Shown here piece after piece: positions 23,857-32,179 of a stretch of 36,133 bases of DNA. The notes under the pieces are model-generated. The model was not told where the DNA came from, did no database searches, and saw nothing but the letters and a program-made list of their open reading frames with translations. The translations under genes and the position numbers were made by a program. This DNA comes from Dehalococcoidia bacterium (GTDB taxonomy: Bacteria; Chloroflexota; Dehalococcoidia; Tepidiformales; Tepidiformaceae), in assembly GCA_009841435.1 (NCBI GenBank), contig VXLW01000014.1, positions 1 to 36,133 of the forward strand, read 5' to 3'. The first letter of the stretch is position 1; every line of letters starts with the position of its first letter.

Positions 23857-24992
23857 GGGTTGGGAACCTCAGCGTGCTTGTAGCTCCCCACGAGATTCTT
23901 CGTGGAGGGCTTGCGGGCGGCCCGGAGATAGATGCCGCCCAGGAACAGGATCGCCCCCACCCAGTTGACCGCCGCCAGGATCGGCTCCGGCCAGTCGTAG
24001 TAGAGGAAGAGGCCGTTCACCAGCAGGAGGGCGAAGCTCACCTCGATGAGCGCCTTCCAGCAGAAGCTCATGAGCTGGTCCATGCGCAGCCGCGGCAGCG
24101 TGGCCCGCACCCAGAAGATGAGCATGATCATGATGAGGCTCTTGATCAGCGTCAGGACCAGCTGCCAGCCCCAGCCCCAGTCCTCGCCGAAGGGGAACGC
24201 CCAGCCGCCCAGGAAGATGGCCGACCCGAAGATGCTGAACGCCCACAGCGAGGCGTACTCGGCCAGTTGGAACATGCTCCAGCGGATGCCCGAGTACTCC
24301 ACGAAATAGCCGCCCACGATCTCCGACTCCGCCACGGGAATGTCGAAAGGCGCCCGGTGCAGCTCCGAGAGCATGGCCGTGAAGAAGATGACGAATGCCA
24401 GCGGCTGGATGAGGATGAACGGCCGCGAGTCCTGCATCCCCACGATCGCGTTCAGGTCGAGCGTGCCCGCCACCATGGCAACCGCGAGCAGGGCCACCAC
24501 CAGCGGGATCTCGTAGCTGATCATCTGCGCGGCGGCGCGTACGCCCCCGAGCAGCGCGTACTTGTTGCCCGAGCCCAGCCCGGCCATCAGCACGCCCACG
24601 ATGTTCAGCCCCAGCACGGCGAACACGAAGAACATGCCCAGCGCCAGGTTGCGCACGCCCCAGTCCTGCGCGAAGGGCAGCGCCACCAGCACCAGGAAGA
24701 CGGGGATGAACGTCAGGTACGGCGCGAACTCGAACACCCAGCGGTCGGCGTTGCGGGGGCGCACGTCCTCTTTGATCAGCAGCTTGATCGCGTCGGCGAA
24801 CCCCTGCAGCAGGCCAATCGGACCCGTCCGCGTCGGGCCCAGCCGCATCTGGAAGCGCGCCACCACCTTGCGCTCGCCGTACGTCAGGTAGACGACGACG
24901 AGCGTCATCACGAGCACGACGATGACGATGCGGATGATCGCGTCGAGCCAGCTCAGCCCGAAGAACGGATCGGCGAAGGGGAACTCGCTCAC
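23853..24992 (-). CDS. nuoH: NADH-quinone oxidoreductase subunit H
   Basis: 379 residues with about eight TM helices, forming much of the quinone-binding cavity of complex I. Hallmarks are GERKVVARFQMRLGPTRTGP, GLLQGFADAIKLLIKED, the acidic loop SELHRAPFDIPVAESEI, and GGYFVEYSGIRW. It starts at GTG 24992, overlapping the nuoD stop (GTGA), and ends with an ATGA overlap with nuoI. The frame is open far upstream antisense to nothing real but inside nuoD, so only the family-length part is called. Confidence 0.96.
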   Translation of the reverse strand: MSEFPFADPFFGLSWLDAIIRIVIVVLVMTLVVVYLTYGERKVVARFQMRLGPTRTGPIGLLQGFADAIKLLIKEDVRPRNADRWVFEFAPYLTFIPVFLVLVALPFAQDWGVRNLALGMFFVFAVLGLNIVGVLMAGLGSGNKYALLGGVRAAAQMISYEIPLVVALLAVAMVAGTLDLNAIVGMQDSRPFILIQPLAFVIFFTAMLSELHRAPFDIPVAESEIVGGYFVEYSGIRWSMFQLAEYASLWAFSIFGSAIFLGGWAFPFGEDWGWGWQLVLTLIKSLIMIMLIFWVRATLPRLRMDQLMSFCWKALIEVSFALLLVNGLFLYYDWPEPILAAVNWVGAILFLGGIYLRAARKPSTKNLVGSYKHAEVPNP

Positions 24993-26134
24993 TTGTCCAC
25001 CTCGCCCAGCACGATGTCGAGCGACCCGAGGATGATGATGGCGTCGGCCACGTAGCTGCCGACCACCAGCTCCGTCAGGGCGGAGAGGTTGCAGAAAGAG
25101 GGGGAGCGCAGCTTGGCGCGGTACGGATTGGTGCCGCCCTGGGCCATCAGGTAGACGCCGTACTCGCCCTTCGTGCCTTCCGTCGGCATGTACAGCTCGC
25201 CGTCGTTGATGCGAAGCGTCTTCGGCAGCTTCGGCGCGAGCACGCGCCCCTCGGGCATCTGCTCGAGGCACTGCTCGATGATGCGCACGCTCTGGTAGCA
25301 CTCCGCCAGGCGCACATGGAAGCGGTCGAACACGTCGCCCTGCACGCCCACCGGAATCTCGAAGTCGAGCTTCGGGTAGACGCTGTAGGGCTCCGCCTTG
25401 CGGATGTCCCAGGGAACGCCCGTGGCCCGCAGCATCGGACCGGTGAAGCCCCACGCGATCGCCTGCTCCGGCGTGACCGGCGTGAGCCCGCGGCAGCGCT
25501 CGACGAACACCTCGTTGCCCGTCAGCAGGCCGTCCATGTCCTCGAGGCCCTGCTTGATCGAGCCGAGCACCCAGCGGCAGCGCGACTCGAAGTTGTCGGG
25601 CAGGTCCATCGTCACCCCGCCGATGCGGAAGTAGGTGGGGAACATGCGGTCCCCCGCCACCTCCTCGAACAGGTCGTAGATGCGCTCCCGCTCGCGCCAG
25701 GCGTACACGAAGCTCGTGCCGAACGAGCCCACGTCCGCCCCGAACGCGCCCAGGAACATGAAGTGTGAGTTGATGCGCGAGAGTTCCATCATGATCACGC
25801 GGATGTAGTCCGCGCGCTCCGGAACCTCGATGCCGGCCAGCCGCTCGACCGCCATCGTGTAGGCGCCCTCGCAGCACATCCCCGCGAGGTAGTCCGTGCG
25901 GTCCCACCAGCCCATTGCCTGGCGGTAGTCGGCGTTCTCGGAGAGCTTCTCCAGCCCCCGGTGCAGGTACCCGATGTACGGCTCGCAGCCGACCACGAGC
26001 TCGCCGTCGACGGTCAGCACCATGCGGAACACGCCGTGCGTGGCCGGGTGCTGCGGCCCGACGTTGACGGTCATGTCGACCGTGTCGAGATCGCCTTCGG
26101 CGGTGGTCACGCGCTCCTCGGGCCAGACCGACAT
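24989..26134 (-). CDS. nuoD: NADH-quinone oxidoreductase subunit D
   Basis: 381 residues, the 49-kDa hydrogenase-like subunit that forms the quinone site with NuoB. GPQHPATHGVFR near residue 26 is the signature loop with the quinone-contacting histidine. EPYIGYLHRGLEKLSE, ELSRINSHFMFLGAFGADVG, and the C-terminal GELYMPTEGTKGEYGVYL also match. It is separate from NuoC, not fused. The start codon directly follows the nuoC stop. Confidence 0.96.
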   Translation of the reverse strand: MSVWPEERVTTAEGDLDTVDMTVNVGPQHPATHGVFRMVLTVDGELVVGCEPYIGYLHRGLEKLSENADYRQAMGWWDRTDYLAGMCCEGAYTMAVERLAGIEVPERADYIRVIMMELSRINSHFMFLGAFGADVGSFGTSFVYAWRERERIYDLFEEVAGDRMFPTYFRIGGVTMDLPDNFESRCRWVLGSIKQGLEDMDGLLTGNEVFVERCRGLTPVTPEQAIAWGFTGPMLRATGVPWDIRKAEPYSVYPKLDFEIPVGVQGDVFDRFHVRLAECYQSVRIIEQCLEQMPEGRVLAPKLPKTLRINDGELYMPTEGTKGEYGVYLMAQGGTNPYRAKLRSPSFCNLSALTELVVGSYVADAIIILGSLDIVLGEVDK

Positions 26135-26650
26135 CTAGACCTCCACCCCGGGCGGGCCGTCTTCGATGCCCTGCAGGATCTCGGCCTTCTGCAGCGGGTG
26201 CGCCTTGCGCAGGGGATGGATGCGGAGGTCCTCCTCCAGCAGCAGGTTGCGCGGGTCGGGATGCCCCGTGAATACGAGCCCCACCATCTCCGCCGCCTCC
26301 CGCTCGTGCCAGTTCGCCGCCGGGTAGAGCCCGGTCAGCGACGGCAGCTCGCAGCTCGGGATGGGCGCAGGCACCGTGATCTGGAGGGCGTGGCCGTGGG
26401 GGAAGGAGTAGAGCTGGTACTTCGCCTCGAGCCCCGCCTCTTCCATGTCCAGCGCGACGATGTTGCGCAGCAGGTCGAAGGAGAGCTCGGCGTCGTCGCG
26501 CAGGCCGGTCACGAGCGCGAGGAAGTGCTCGGGCGCGACCCGCAGGTCGGCGTACGTCTTCGTCTCGGAGGCCTCGAAGGGGATGTCCGGCAGCCGCTCC
26601 CGTACGAGCGCCGCAATCTCCGGCTCGCCGATGACCGGTTCCGAACTCAC
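26135..26650 (-). CDS. nuoC: NADH-quinone oxidoreductase subunit C
   Basis: 171 residues, the 30-kDa subunit of the peripheral arm. The conserved C-terminal signature is seen in [29 protein letters not shown] (matching W-x-E-R-E-x-x-D-x-x-G-I-x-F-x-G-H-P-x-L-R-R). Just before it is a [10 protein letters not shown] segment. It starts at GTG 26650, overlapping the nuoB stop as GTGA. Confidence 0.93.
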   Translation of the reverse strand: MSSEPVIGEPEIAALVRERLPDIPFEASETKTYADLRVAPEHFLALVTGLRDDAELSFDLLRNIVALDMEEAGLEAKYQLYSFPHGHALQITVPAPIPSCELPSLTGLYPAANWHEREAAEMVGLVFTGHPDPRNLLLEEDLRIHPLRKAHPLQKAEILQGIEDGPPGVEV

Positions 26651-27231
26651 CCGACCATCCTCTTCTCTTCCATGATCTTCTCCTGCAGCCGCAGGAAGCC
26701 GTCCAGCAGCGACTCAGGACGGGGCGGGCAGCCCGGCACGTACACGTCCACCGGGATGATCTTGTCGACGCCCTGGAGCACGCGGTCGTACTCCGTGTAG
26801 GGCCCGCCGTTGGTCGCGCAGGCGCCCATGGAGATGACGTACTTCGGGTTCGGCATCTGCTCGTAGAGCAGCTTGATCGCCGGCGCCATCTTCTTCGTGA
26901 CCGTGCCCGAGACCACCATCACGTCGCTCTGGCGGGGGCTGGGCCAGGGCACGATGCCGAAGCGGTCGAGGTCGTGGTTCGCCATGAAGGTGCCGATCAT
27001 CTCGATCGCGCAGCAGGCCAGCCCGAAGGTCATCGGCCAGAGTGAGCTCTTGCGGCTCATCGCCAGCACCGTGTCGACGCCCGTCTGCAGGATGCCCGGC
27101 ATCACGATGCGGTAGGCCGCGGTCTGCTCCGGCAGGTCGACGGGCGTCAGGCGCTCCGCCTCGTTCCCAAAATCGGGCACGTAGGCCGGCATCGCCGGTC
27201 CGTCAGCGGGGGTGGTCGCTTCGTCGCTCAT
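26647..27231 (-). CDS. nuoB: NADH-quinone oxidoreductase subunit B
   Basis: 194 residues, carrying cluster N2, the last iron-sulphur centre before quinone. The four cysteines are in [11 protein letters not shown] (adjacent pair), [10 protein letters not shown] and [12 protein letters not shown]. The N-terminal 40 residues are poorly conserved and acidic. The ATG at 27231 overlaps the nuoA stop by 4 nt (ATGA). Confidence 0.96.
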   Translation of the reverse strand: MSDEATTPADGPAMPAYVPDFGNEAERLTPVDLPEQTAAYRIVMPGILQTGVDTVLAMSRKSSLWPMTFGLACCAIEMIGTFMANHDLDRFGIVPWPSPRQSDVMVVSGTVTKKMAPAIKLLYEQMPNPKYVISMGACATNGGPYTEYDRVLQGVDKIIPVDVYVPGCPPRPESLLDGFLRLQEKIMEEKRMVG

Positions 27232-27590
27232 TTCCACTCCAGCACGCCGCGCCGCCAGGCGTACAGCAGCCCGGCGCTCAGCACCACGATGAAGACGAAC
27301 ATGTACCAGAAGGCGTAGACCGGCAGGTCGAAGAAGACGACCGCCCAGGGGAAGATGAAGATCGTCTCCACATCGAAGATGAGGAACATGATCGCGAAGA
27401 TGTAGTAGCGGACGTGGACCTGCGCCCAGTTGCGGCCGATCGGGAGCATCCCGCACTCGTAGGAGACGCCCTTGCCGCGCTCCCTGGCGAAGGGTCCGAG
27501 CAGCCGCGCCCCAATGAGGGCGGTGAAGACGAGGATGAAGCCCGCGACCGTCGCGATAAGGACGGCGGACCATTCGTCGTAAAAGCTCAT
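27228..27590 (-). CDS. nuoA: NADH-quinone oxidoreductase subunit A
   Basis: 120 residues with three TM helices, the first gene of the operon. Family landmarks are the YECGM loop ([11 protein letters not shown]) and [18 protein letters not shown] in TM2. RBS GAGG lies just before the ATG. A promoter with a CRP/FNR-type palindrome lies about 90 nt upstream. No nuoE, nuoF or nuoG gene is present on either side. Confidence 0.95.
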   Translation of the reverse strand: MSFYDEWSAVLIATVAGFILVFTALIGARLLGPFARERGKGVSYECGMLPIGRNWAQVHVRYYIFAIMFLIFDVETIFIFPWAVVFFDLPVYAFWYMFVFIVVLSAGLLYAWRRGVLEWK

Positions 27591-27669
27591 GGCCTCGCTT
27601 TCGCCGTCGAGCGCCGGGAGGGCGCTGCGGGCCGCGCAAGAACGACCGCCAAGGCCGCCCCCGAGACCC

Positions 27670-27687
27670 TTGTGATTTGCGCCACAA
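27670..27687. promoter_or_regulatory. CRP/FNR-type palindrome at the nuo promoter
   Basis: TTGTGATTTGCGCCACAA, that is TGTGA-N6-CCACA flanked by T and A. This is one mismatch from the CRP consensus TGTGA-N6-TCACA. It abuts the -10 and covers the expected transcription start of the nuo operon, a position usual for repression. The cognate regulator is not in this window. Confidence 0.45.
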
Positions 27688-27715
27688 AGATAAGCGCGAG
27701 GGGTGGGGGCAGCAA
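27687..27715 (-). promoter_or_regulatory. nuoA: Promoter of the nuo operon
   Basis: On the minus strand TTGCTG (27715-27710), an exact 17-nt spacer, then TATCTT (27692-27687). Transcription would begin near 27680, giving a leader of about 90 nt before nuoA. It is one of the two best promoter matches seen. Confidence 0.6.
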
Positions 27716-27959
27716 GCCGAGACGGGTGTTGGAGATGGGTTTGCGGGTCAAGAGAAGTGCGACGGGCTCACCGGACACGGGGTCGGATCGCAGAAGGCAT
27801 GACATGACAGGGCTCTAATCGACGTGACATGCCGCAGCACAACCTGGCATGGGCATACCAGTGGGGGAAGGAGAGTCACGCTGGTCTGCTGCCCTCGCGC
27901 AGGTGCGATAGCCTTGCCCACTCGGCTGGGAGCTCCCGGGGCCAAGGAGGTCAACCTTC
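27716..27959. other. Intergenic stretch between the nuo promoter and the gene at 27960
   Basis: No convincing gene. Open frames here on the minus strand are Ser/Pro/Arg-rich and lack RBS. An imperfect structure CATGCC (27828-27833)/GGCATG (27846-27851) with a 12-nt loop is present without a U-tract. AGGAGG at 27945-27950 belongs to the next gene. Confidence 0.4.
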
Positions 27960-28412
27960 ATGATGCGCTGGGGTGATGTGACCATTCCGGCCATAGGACC
28001 GGTTCTGTTCGTCGTGGCGATGGCAGCTCTGGTACTGGTGCCCATCGGGCTGCGCTGCGCCAGCGAGAAGGATGACTTGGTCGCGGCGGGACCGGAAGTT
28101 GTGTGGGAGTGGTTGCGGGGAGAGGGCACCATCCGCCTCACGTCGCCCGGCGACGTGAACGTGCGTCTGGTGGCCGCCGACGCCTGGGACGCGAACGAGG
28201 GTGTACGGGACGTTGACGCAGTATGGGTCGTCCGCGCACTGTCGCCTGGAACGGCGGCGATCGGCGTGCTCACATGCCGGCGCGCCTCGTGGGAGGGTCC
28301 GTGCCTGGGGCCGCTGAGAATCGACCACGTCGTCGGGGAGGGCGAGGAGGCAGGGAAGCATCGCGAGATCCTGCGGGCAATCGCCGCGTCTTACGAGTGG
28401 GAGCCAGAGTAG
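27960..28412 (+). CDS. Protein of unknown function with an N-terminal membrane anchor
   Basis: 150 residues, not recognised. One hydrophobic segment (about 8-30, TIPAIGPVLFVVAMAALVLVP) ends near a cysteine (LRCASEK), followed by an acidic soluble domain of mixed strands and helices with two further cysteines. The ATG at 27960 follows AGGAGG by 9 nt. No neighbouring gene points to a role. It could be an anchored extracytoplasmic protein. Confidence 0.6.
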   Translation: MMRWGDVTIPAIGPVLFVVAMAALVLVPIGLRCASEKDDLVAAGPEVVWEWLRGEGTIRLTSPGDVNVRLVAADAWDANEGVRDVDAVWVVRALSPGTAAIGVLTCRRASWEGPCLGPLRIDHVVGEGEEAGKHREILRAIAASYEWEPE

Positions 28413-28482
28413 TGAGCCGGCGTGCCCCTAAACACCTGTCCCAGGCGGGCTCTCCCCCACATGCTGGTACGCCGGCCACTGG

Positions 28483-28488
28483 TACCCT
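28483..28488 (+). promoter_or_regulatory. -10-like hexamer for the gene at 28495
   Basis: TACCCT, 6 nt before the GTG start, with no Shine-Dalgarno sequence between. This is consistent with leaderless translation. Confidence 0.35.
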
Positions 28489-28494
28489 GCCCTC

Positions 28495-29631
28495 GTGAAC
28501 GCCGCCGCCCCCTACCTCGACGCCCTTGCCGGCATGGCTCCCCTCGTCGCTGACGAGGCGGAGCGCTCCGAGCGCGAGGCGCGCACGACCCCGCCCGTCG
28601 CCGAGGGCATCGTAGATGCGGGCCTGTACCGGCTATACCTGCCGCGCTCGCTCGGCGCCCCCGAACTCGACGTGCCGCCTGCCCTCGAGGTGTTCGAGGC
28701 TGCCTCCCGCATCGACGGCTCCTTCGGCTGGGCCGTGACCATCGGCTCGGGCGGCGGGCTCTTCGCGGGCGCCCTCGAACCCGCCACGGCTGCCGAGATC
28801 TTTGGGCCGAGGGAGGCCCTCATCGCCGGCTCCGGGAAGCCCGGCGGGATGGCCAAGCCGGTCGACAGCGGCTACCTCGCCGGCGGACGCTGGAACTTCG
28901 CCAGTGGCGCCCACCACGCCACCTTCTTCACCGCCAACTGCTTCCTCGAAGACGAACGGCCCGCGGACGGCGGCGACGGACCCGTTATCCGCGCCATGGC
29001 CTTCCCGGCCGACGAGGTGGAGGTCGTCGAGACCTGGGACCCCGCCGGCATGCGCGGGACCGGCAGCCACGACTTCCGCGTCGAGAGCAGCCTCGTGCCC
29101 CTGCGTCGCACCTTCGGCGTCTTCGACGAATGGCCCTACGAGCGCGGCCCCCTCTACCAGTACCCCTTCAACCACCACGCGGAGACGTCCTTCGCGGCGG
29201 TCGCGCTGGGCATCGGACGGCACGCCATCGACGAGTTCCAGGAGCTCGCGTCACGCCCCTCCCTCTATACAGGGGAGCCGCTGGGCGACCGTCAGGGCGC
29301 GCGTGTGCGCCTCGGCGAGGCGGAGGCGCTCGTGAGCGCCGCCCGCGCCTGGTTCTTCGAGGTCGCCCGGTCGAGCTGGGACACCGTCGGCGGGGGCGAC
29401 GCCCTGGAGCCCGAGGAGGCCGCGCGCGTCTCGCTGGCCTCCATCCACGCCGCTACCAGCGCCGCCCGCGCCGCGACGCTCCTCTTCGAGGCGGGCGGCT
29501 CGGCCTCCCTCGACGCCGGCTCGCCCCTCGCCCGCGCCTGGCGCGACGTGCACGCCCTCTCCAAGCACGTGGCCGTGTCGCCGCTAGGCTACGAGGCCGC
29601 CGCCGCGGGGTTGCTCGACACCGACGAGTAG
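28495..29631 (+). CDS. Flavin-dependent monooxygenase/acyl-CoA dehydrogenase-fold protein
   Basis: 378 residues with the acyl-CoA dehydrogenase fold of the group D flavin monooxygenases (HsaA/DszC-like). Features are the N-terminal helix bundle with GLYRLYLPRSLGAPELD, then IDGSFGWAVTIGSGGG, the middle domain with GRWNFASGAHHATFF and WDPAGMRGTGSHDF, and the C-terminal helices with HAATSAARAATLLFEAGGSAS. The WxxxGMRGTGSxD element is typical of this group. It would need a separate flavin reductase. The substrate is unknown. The 3' end overlaps the coding end of the convergent membrane protein by 43 nt. Confidence 0.8.
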   Translation: MNAAAPYLDALAGMAPLVADEAERSEREARTTPPVAEGIVDAGLYRLYLPRSLGAPELDVPPALEVFEAASRIDGSFGWAVTIGSGGGLFAGALEPATAAEIFGPREALIAGSGKPGGMAKPVDSGYLAGGRWNFASGAHHATFFTANCFLEDERPADGGDGPVIRAMAFPADEVEVVETWDPAGMRGTGSHDFRVESSLVPLRRTFGVFDEWPYERGPLYQYPFNHHAETSFAAVALGIGRHAIDEFQELASRPSLYTGEPLGDRQGARVRLGEAEALVSAARAWFFEVARSSWDTVGGGDALEPEEAARVSLASIHAATSAARAATLLFEAGGSASLDAGSPLARAWRDVHALSKHVAVSPLGYEAAAAGLLDTDE

Positions 29632-30305
29632 CTGGCTTCCGGGCCGTCCGGCGGCCCGTGCCTGCGCGCCTCCCGCAGGATGAACGTGCCGCAGATGAAC
29701 ACCAGCGCCGCCGTCGTGGGCCACCCGAACAGGCGGCCGTAGACGAGGTACTCCCCGATGGAGAGGTTGAGCAGCATCCACGTCAGGACGAGCGCCTTAA
29801 CCGCCTCGTAGCCCGCCCAGACCAGCGTCACCTTCACGAAGATGGGCGCGTTCACGGGCAAGTTTCCGACCATCCGCGGCGAAATCTCGCGACCGATGGC
29901 CCCGATCAGCGGCCACCCTCGCCAGAGCGTCCACGCGTAGAGCGGCAGGATGAGCGCGTCGCCGACCGGCCCTGCGGCGAGGTATGCCTTCTCGCTCGTC
30001 AGCAGGATGCCCGCCAGCGCCGACCCCGCCGTGATGAGGTACCCGTAGATCGCGATCAGACGCAGCAGCGGTGTCTCCCGCGTCAGCAGGAAGACGACCG
30101 TAACCGCCGCGAACCCGCCCCCGATGGCGACTTCCGCCGGCGCGACCTTTGTGAGCCCGTAGAAGAGAAGGACCGGCAGCATCGTCAGGAAGACGCGGGG
30201 GTTGGGCTGCCACTCGACCGGAAGTCGCCTCAGCAGGGGCACGCCGGCGTACCAGCCGGAGGGGTTGCCCTCGGTAGCCCTGCCGCGAACGCTGAGCGCC
30301 GTCAT
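29589..30305 (-). CDS. Multi-pass membrane protein of unknown function (VC0807/IspZ-like appearance)
   Basis: 238 residues with about six TM helices, for example VFLTMLPVLLFYGLTKV, IGGGFAAVTVVFLLT, LIAIYGYLITAGSALAGILL and TTAALVFICGTFILRE. The pattern of paired helices around a central LYAWTLWRGWPLIGAI segment resembles VC0807 or septation-protein-A-like families, but I cannot confirm it. The ATG at 30305 overlaps the stop of the carbonic-anhydrase-like gene (ATGA), so they are coupled. The long frame upstream of 30305 is antisense noise. Confidence 0.65.
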   Translation of the reverse strand: MTALSVRGRATEGNPSGWYAGVPLLRRLPVEWQPNPRVFLTMLPVLLFYGLTKVAPAEVAIGGGFAAVTVVFLLTRETPLLRLIAIYGYLITAGSALAGILLTSEKAYLAAGPVGDALILPLYAWTLWRGWPLIGAIGREISPRMVGNLPVNAPIFVKVTLVWAGYEAVKALVLTWMLLNLSIGEYLVYGRLFGWPTTAALVFICGTFILREARRHGPPDGPEASYSSVSSNPAAAAS

Positions 30306-30856
30306 GACCCTGACATCCTCGCATCGTCTCGGGTGATTTCCCGTAAACCCGCGAGGTGCTCCGCCGCCAGCCCCGCGTACCTTCCCGGGTTGTTCTCGAC
30401 CCACTCCTGCGAGGGCGTTCCCTCAATGGAACGCTTCACCTCGGCGGGCGTCCCCGCCGCTAGCATCCCCGCCGGGATCTCGGTGTCCGGCAATACCACC
30501 GACCCCGCTGCCACCAGCGCCCCCTCCCCGACCACCGCCCCGTCGAGCACCTGCGCCCCGTTCGCAATGAGCGCCCGCGCCCCGATCGTCGCCCCGTGGA
30601 TGACGGCGTTATGCGCGACCGAGGCCTCCTCCCCGACGAGCGCAGGCGCGGTCGCCCGCCCATGCACGACCGCCCCGTCCTGGATGTTTGCCCCCGCCCC
30701 GATGACCGCGTAGGAGGTATCGCCCCGCACCACCGCCCCGTACCAGACCGACGCCCCCGCCTCGATGCGCACGTCCCCCACCACCGTCGCTGTGGGCGCG
30801 ATGAAGGCGCTCTCGTGGATCACGGGAACCTTCTCGCCCACGGCGTACACCGGCAT
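30302..30856 (-). CDS. Gamma carbonic anhydrase family protein
   Basis: 184 residues, a left-handed beta-helix of hexapeptide repeats. The three zinc-ligand histidines of the gamma class are present: His65 (AVVHGRA), His82 and His87 (VAHNAVIHGATIG). VWYGAVVRGDTSY near residue 37 and IGAGANIQDGAVVHG are typical of the YrdA/CaiE-like branch, where activity varies. RBS GGAGG lies about 5 nt before the ATG. It diverges from the PNPOx-like gene. Confidence 0.88.
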   Translation of the reverse strand: MPVYAVGEKVPVIHESAFIAPTATVVGDVRIEAGASVWYGAVVRGDTSYAVIGAGANIQDGAVVHGRATAPALVGEEASVAHNAVIHGATIGARALIANGAQVLDGAVVGEGALVAAGSVVLPDTEIPAGMLAAGTPAEVKRSIEGTPSQEWVENNPGRYAGLAAEHLAGLREITRDDARMSGS

Positions 30857-30881
30857 CCGTTCCCTCCAACAGACGAGCGCG

Positions 30882-30888
30882 TATCCTA
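30882..30888. promoter_or_regulatory. Overlapping divergent -10-like elements
   Basis: TATCCT on the plus strand (30882-30887) and TAGGAT on the minus strand (30888-30883) share five bases. They lie between the divergent carbonic-anhydrase-like and PNPOx-like genes, so only one could be used at a time. -35 elements are unclear. Confidence 0.3.
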
Positions 30889-30934
30889 GCCCCTCGCGCG
30901 CCCGCCGCGAGCGGTGCGCCGGAGGTACCTACTC

Positions 30935-31423
30935 ATGGAAGTCGATTCCTTCGCGGACATCGCCGAGCCGTTCAACGACCGCGTCAACCGCCTCGTCTGG
31001 TGCACCGTCACCACCATTGACCGCAAGGGACGCCCCCGCTCCCGCATCCTCCACCCCGTCTGGGAAGGCTCGACCGGCTGGATCGCCACCGGTCGCACGT
31101 CCCTCAAGTCGAAGCACATCGCGGACAACCCCTACGTCTCCGTCACCTATTTCGACCTCCCCGCCGGCAACCCCCTCGGCCAGCAGCAGATCTACGCCGA
31201 GTGCAAGGCCGAGTGGGACGACGACCCCGCTGAGAAGCAGCGCGTCTGGGACCTCATCAAGAACGCACCCCCGCCCGTCGGCTACGACCCCGCCATGTTC
31301 TTTCAGTCCGTCGAGAATCCCGAGTTCGGCGCGCTCAAGCTCACCCCCTGGCGGGTCGAACTCTCGGCCCTGAGCGACCTGATGACCGGCGCGGAGCCGA
31401 AGATCTGGCGCCAGGACGCCTAG
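30935..31423 (+). CDS. Pyridoxamine 5'-phosphate oxidase-fold flavoprotein
   Basis: 162 residues with the split-barrel FMN/F420-binding fold. Characteristic segments are LVWCTVTTIDRKGRPRSRILHPVWEG and GWIATGRTSLKSKHIADNPYVSVTY. It lacks the C-terminal R-x-x-x-R-L-x-P signature of true PdxH, so it is not assigned to B6 metabolism even though pdxS is close by. GGAGG at 30921-30925 fixes the ATG at 30935 rather than the in-frame start at 30914. Confidence 0.82.
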   Translation: MEVDSFADIAEPFNDRVNRLVWCTVTTIDRKGRPRSRILHPVWEGSTGWIATGRTSLKSKHIADNPYVSVTYFDLPAGNPLGQQQIYAECKAEWDDDPAEKQRVWDLIKNAPPPVGYDPAMFFQSVENPEFGALKLTPWRVELSALSDLMTGAEPKIWRQDA

Positions 31424-31460
31424 CGACTCGCTGAGCCGCCGCCGGAAGGCCCGAGGCCCC

Positions 31461-32111
31461 ATGGACGAGATCGTTCCTGCCGAGCTTGAGGAGTACGCGG
31501 CCGGCAGCACGACTCCCGAGCCGCCCCTCCTCCAGGAGGTCGCCCGCAAGACCGAGGCGCTCGGCGAACGCGCGCGCATGCTCACGGGACGGCTCGAGGG
31601 CCGGCTCCTGAACTTCCTCGTCGGCCTCCTCCAGCCCCGACAGGTCCTCGAGATCGGCTGCTTCACCGGCTACTCCGCCCTCTCCATGGCCGAGGCGCTG
31701 CCCGAGGGCGGCACGCTCTACACCTGCGAGATCAGCCGCGAGCACGCCGACATCGCCCAGGCCAATTTCGACCGCAGCCCCGTCGGCGACCGCATCGAGC
31801 TTCGCTTCGGCCCCGCCCTCGAAACCATCGCAGAGCTCGACGGCCCCTTCGGCTTCGTCTTCGTCGATGCCGACAAGGCCAACTACCCCGCCTACTACGA
31901 GGCCGTCCTCCCGAAGATCGCCGAGGGCGGCCTCATCGCCTTCGACAACGTCCTCTGGTCGGGCCGCGTCCTCGACGACGCCGACCAGACCGCCGATACG
32001 AAGGCCATCCGCGCCCTCAACGACCAGCTCGCCCGCGACGACCGCGTCGAGGTGGTCATGCTCACCGTCCGCGACGGCCTGACACTTGTCCGTCGCCGGG
32101 CCAGCCACTGA
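31461..32111 (+). CDS. O-methyltransferase, caffeoyl-CoA O-methyltransferase family
   Basis: 216 residues, a class I SAM-dependent methyltransferase that in this family acts on catechol-like hydroxyls with a divalent metal. SAM motif I is [11 protein letters not shown] (62-72), the acidic motif is TLYTCEIS, and the metal ligands are Asp136 in [11 protein letters not shown] with Asp162-Asn163 in FDNVLWSG. It lies 37 nt after the PNPOx-like gene. The substrate is unknown. Confidence 0.9.
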   Translation: MDEIVPAELEEYAAGSTTPEPPLLQEVARKTEALGERARMLTGRLEGRLLNFLVGLLQPRQVLEIGCFTGYSALSMAEALPEGGTLYTCEISREHADIAQANFDRSPVGDRIELRFGPALETIAELDGPFGFVFVDADKANYPAYYEAVLPKIAEGGLIAFDNVLWSGRVLDDADQTADTKAIRALNDQLARDDRVEVVMLTVRDGLTLVRRRASH

Positions 32112-32179
32112 CCGCAAAACGGCCTAAGCTAGCAGCACGAGATATGAGAGAGCCGCCCCCGCCGGCGGAGGAGCGAGTC

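Noticed and set aside
23874-25055. Long plus-strand frame opposite nuoH/nuoD
   Set aside because: Low-complexity charged composition, no RBS, fully antisense to recognised genes.
27828-27851. CATGCC/GGCATG inverted repeat as a terminator
   Set aside because: Only six base pairs with a 12-nt loop and no U-tract.
30914-31423. PdxH (pyridoxamine 5'-phosphate oxidase proper) paired with pdxS
   Set aside because: The C-terminal substrate-binding signature of PdxH is absent; the PNPOx fold is shared by many unrelated flavin/F420 proteins.
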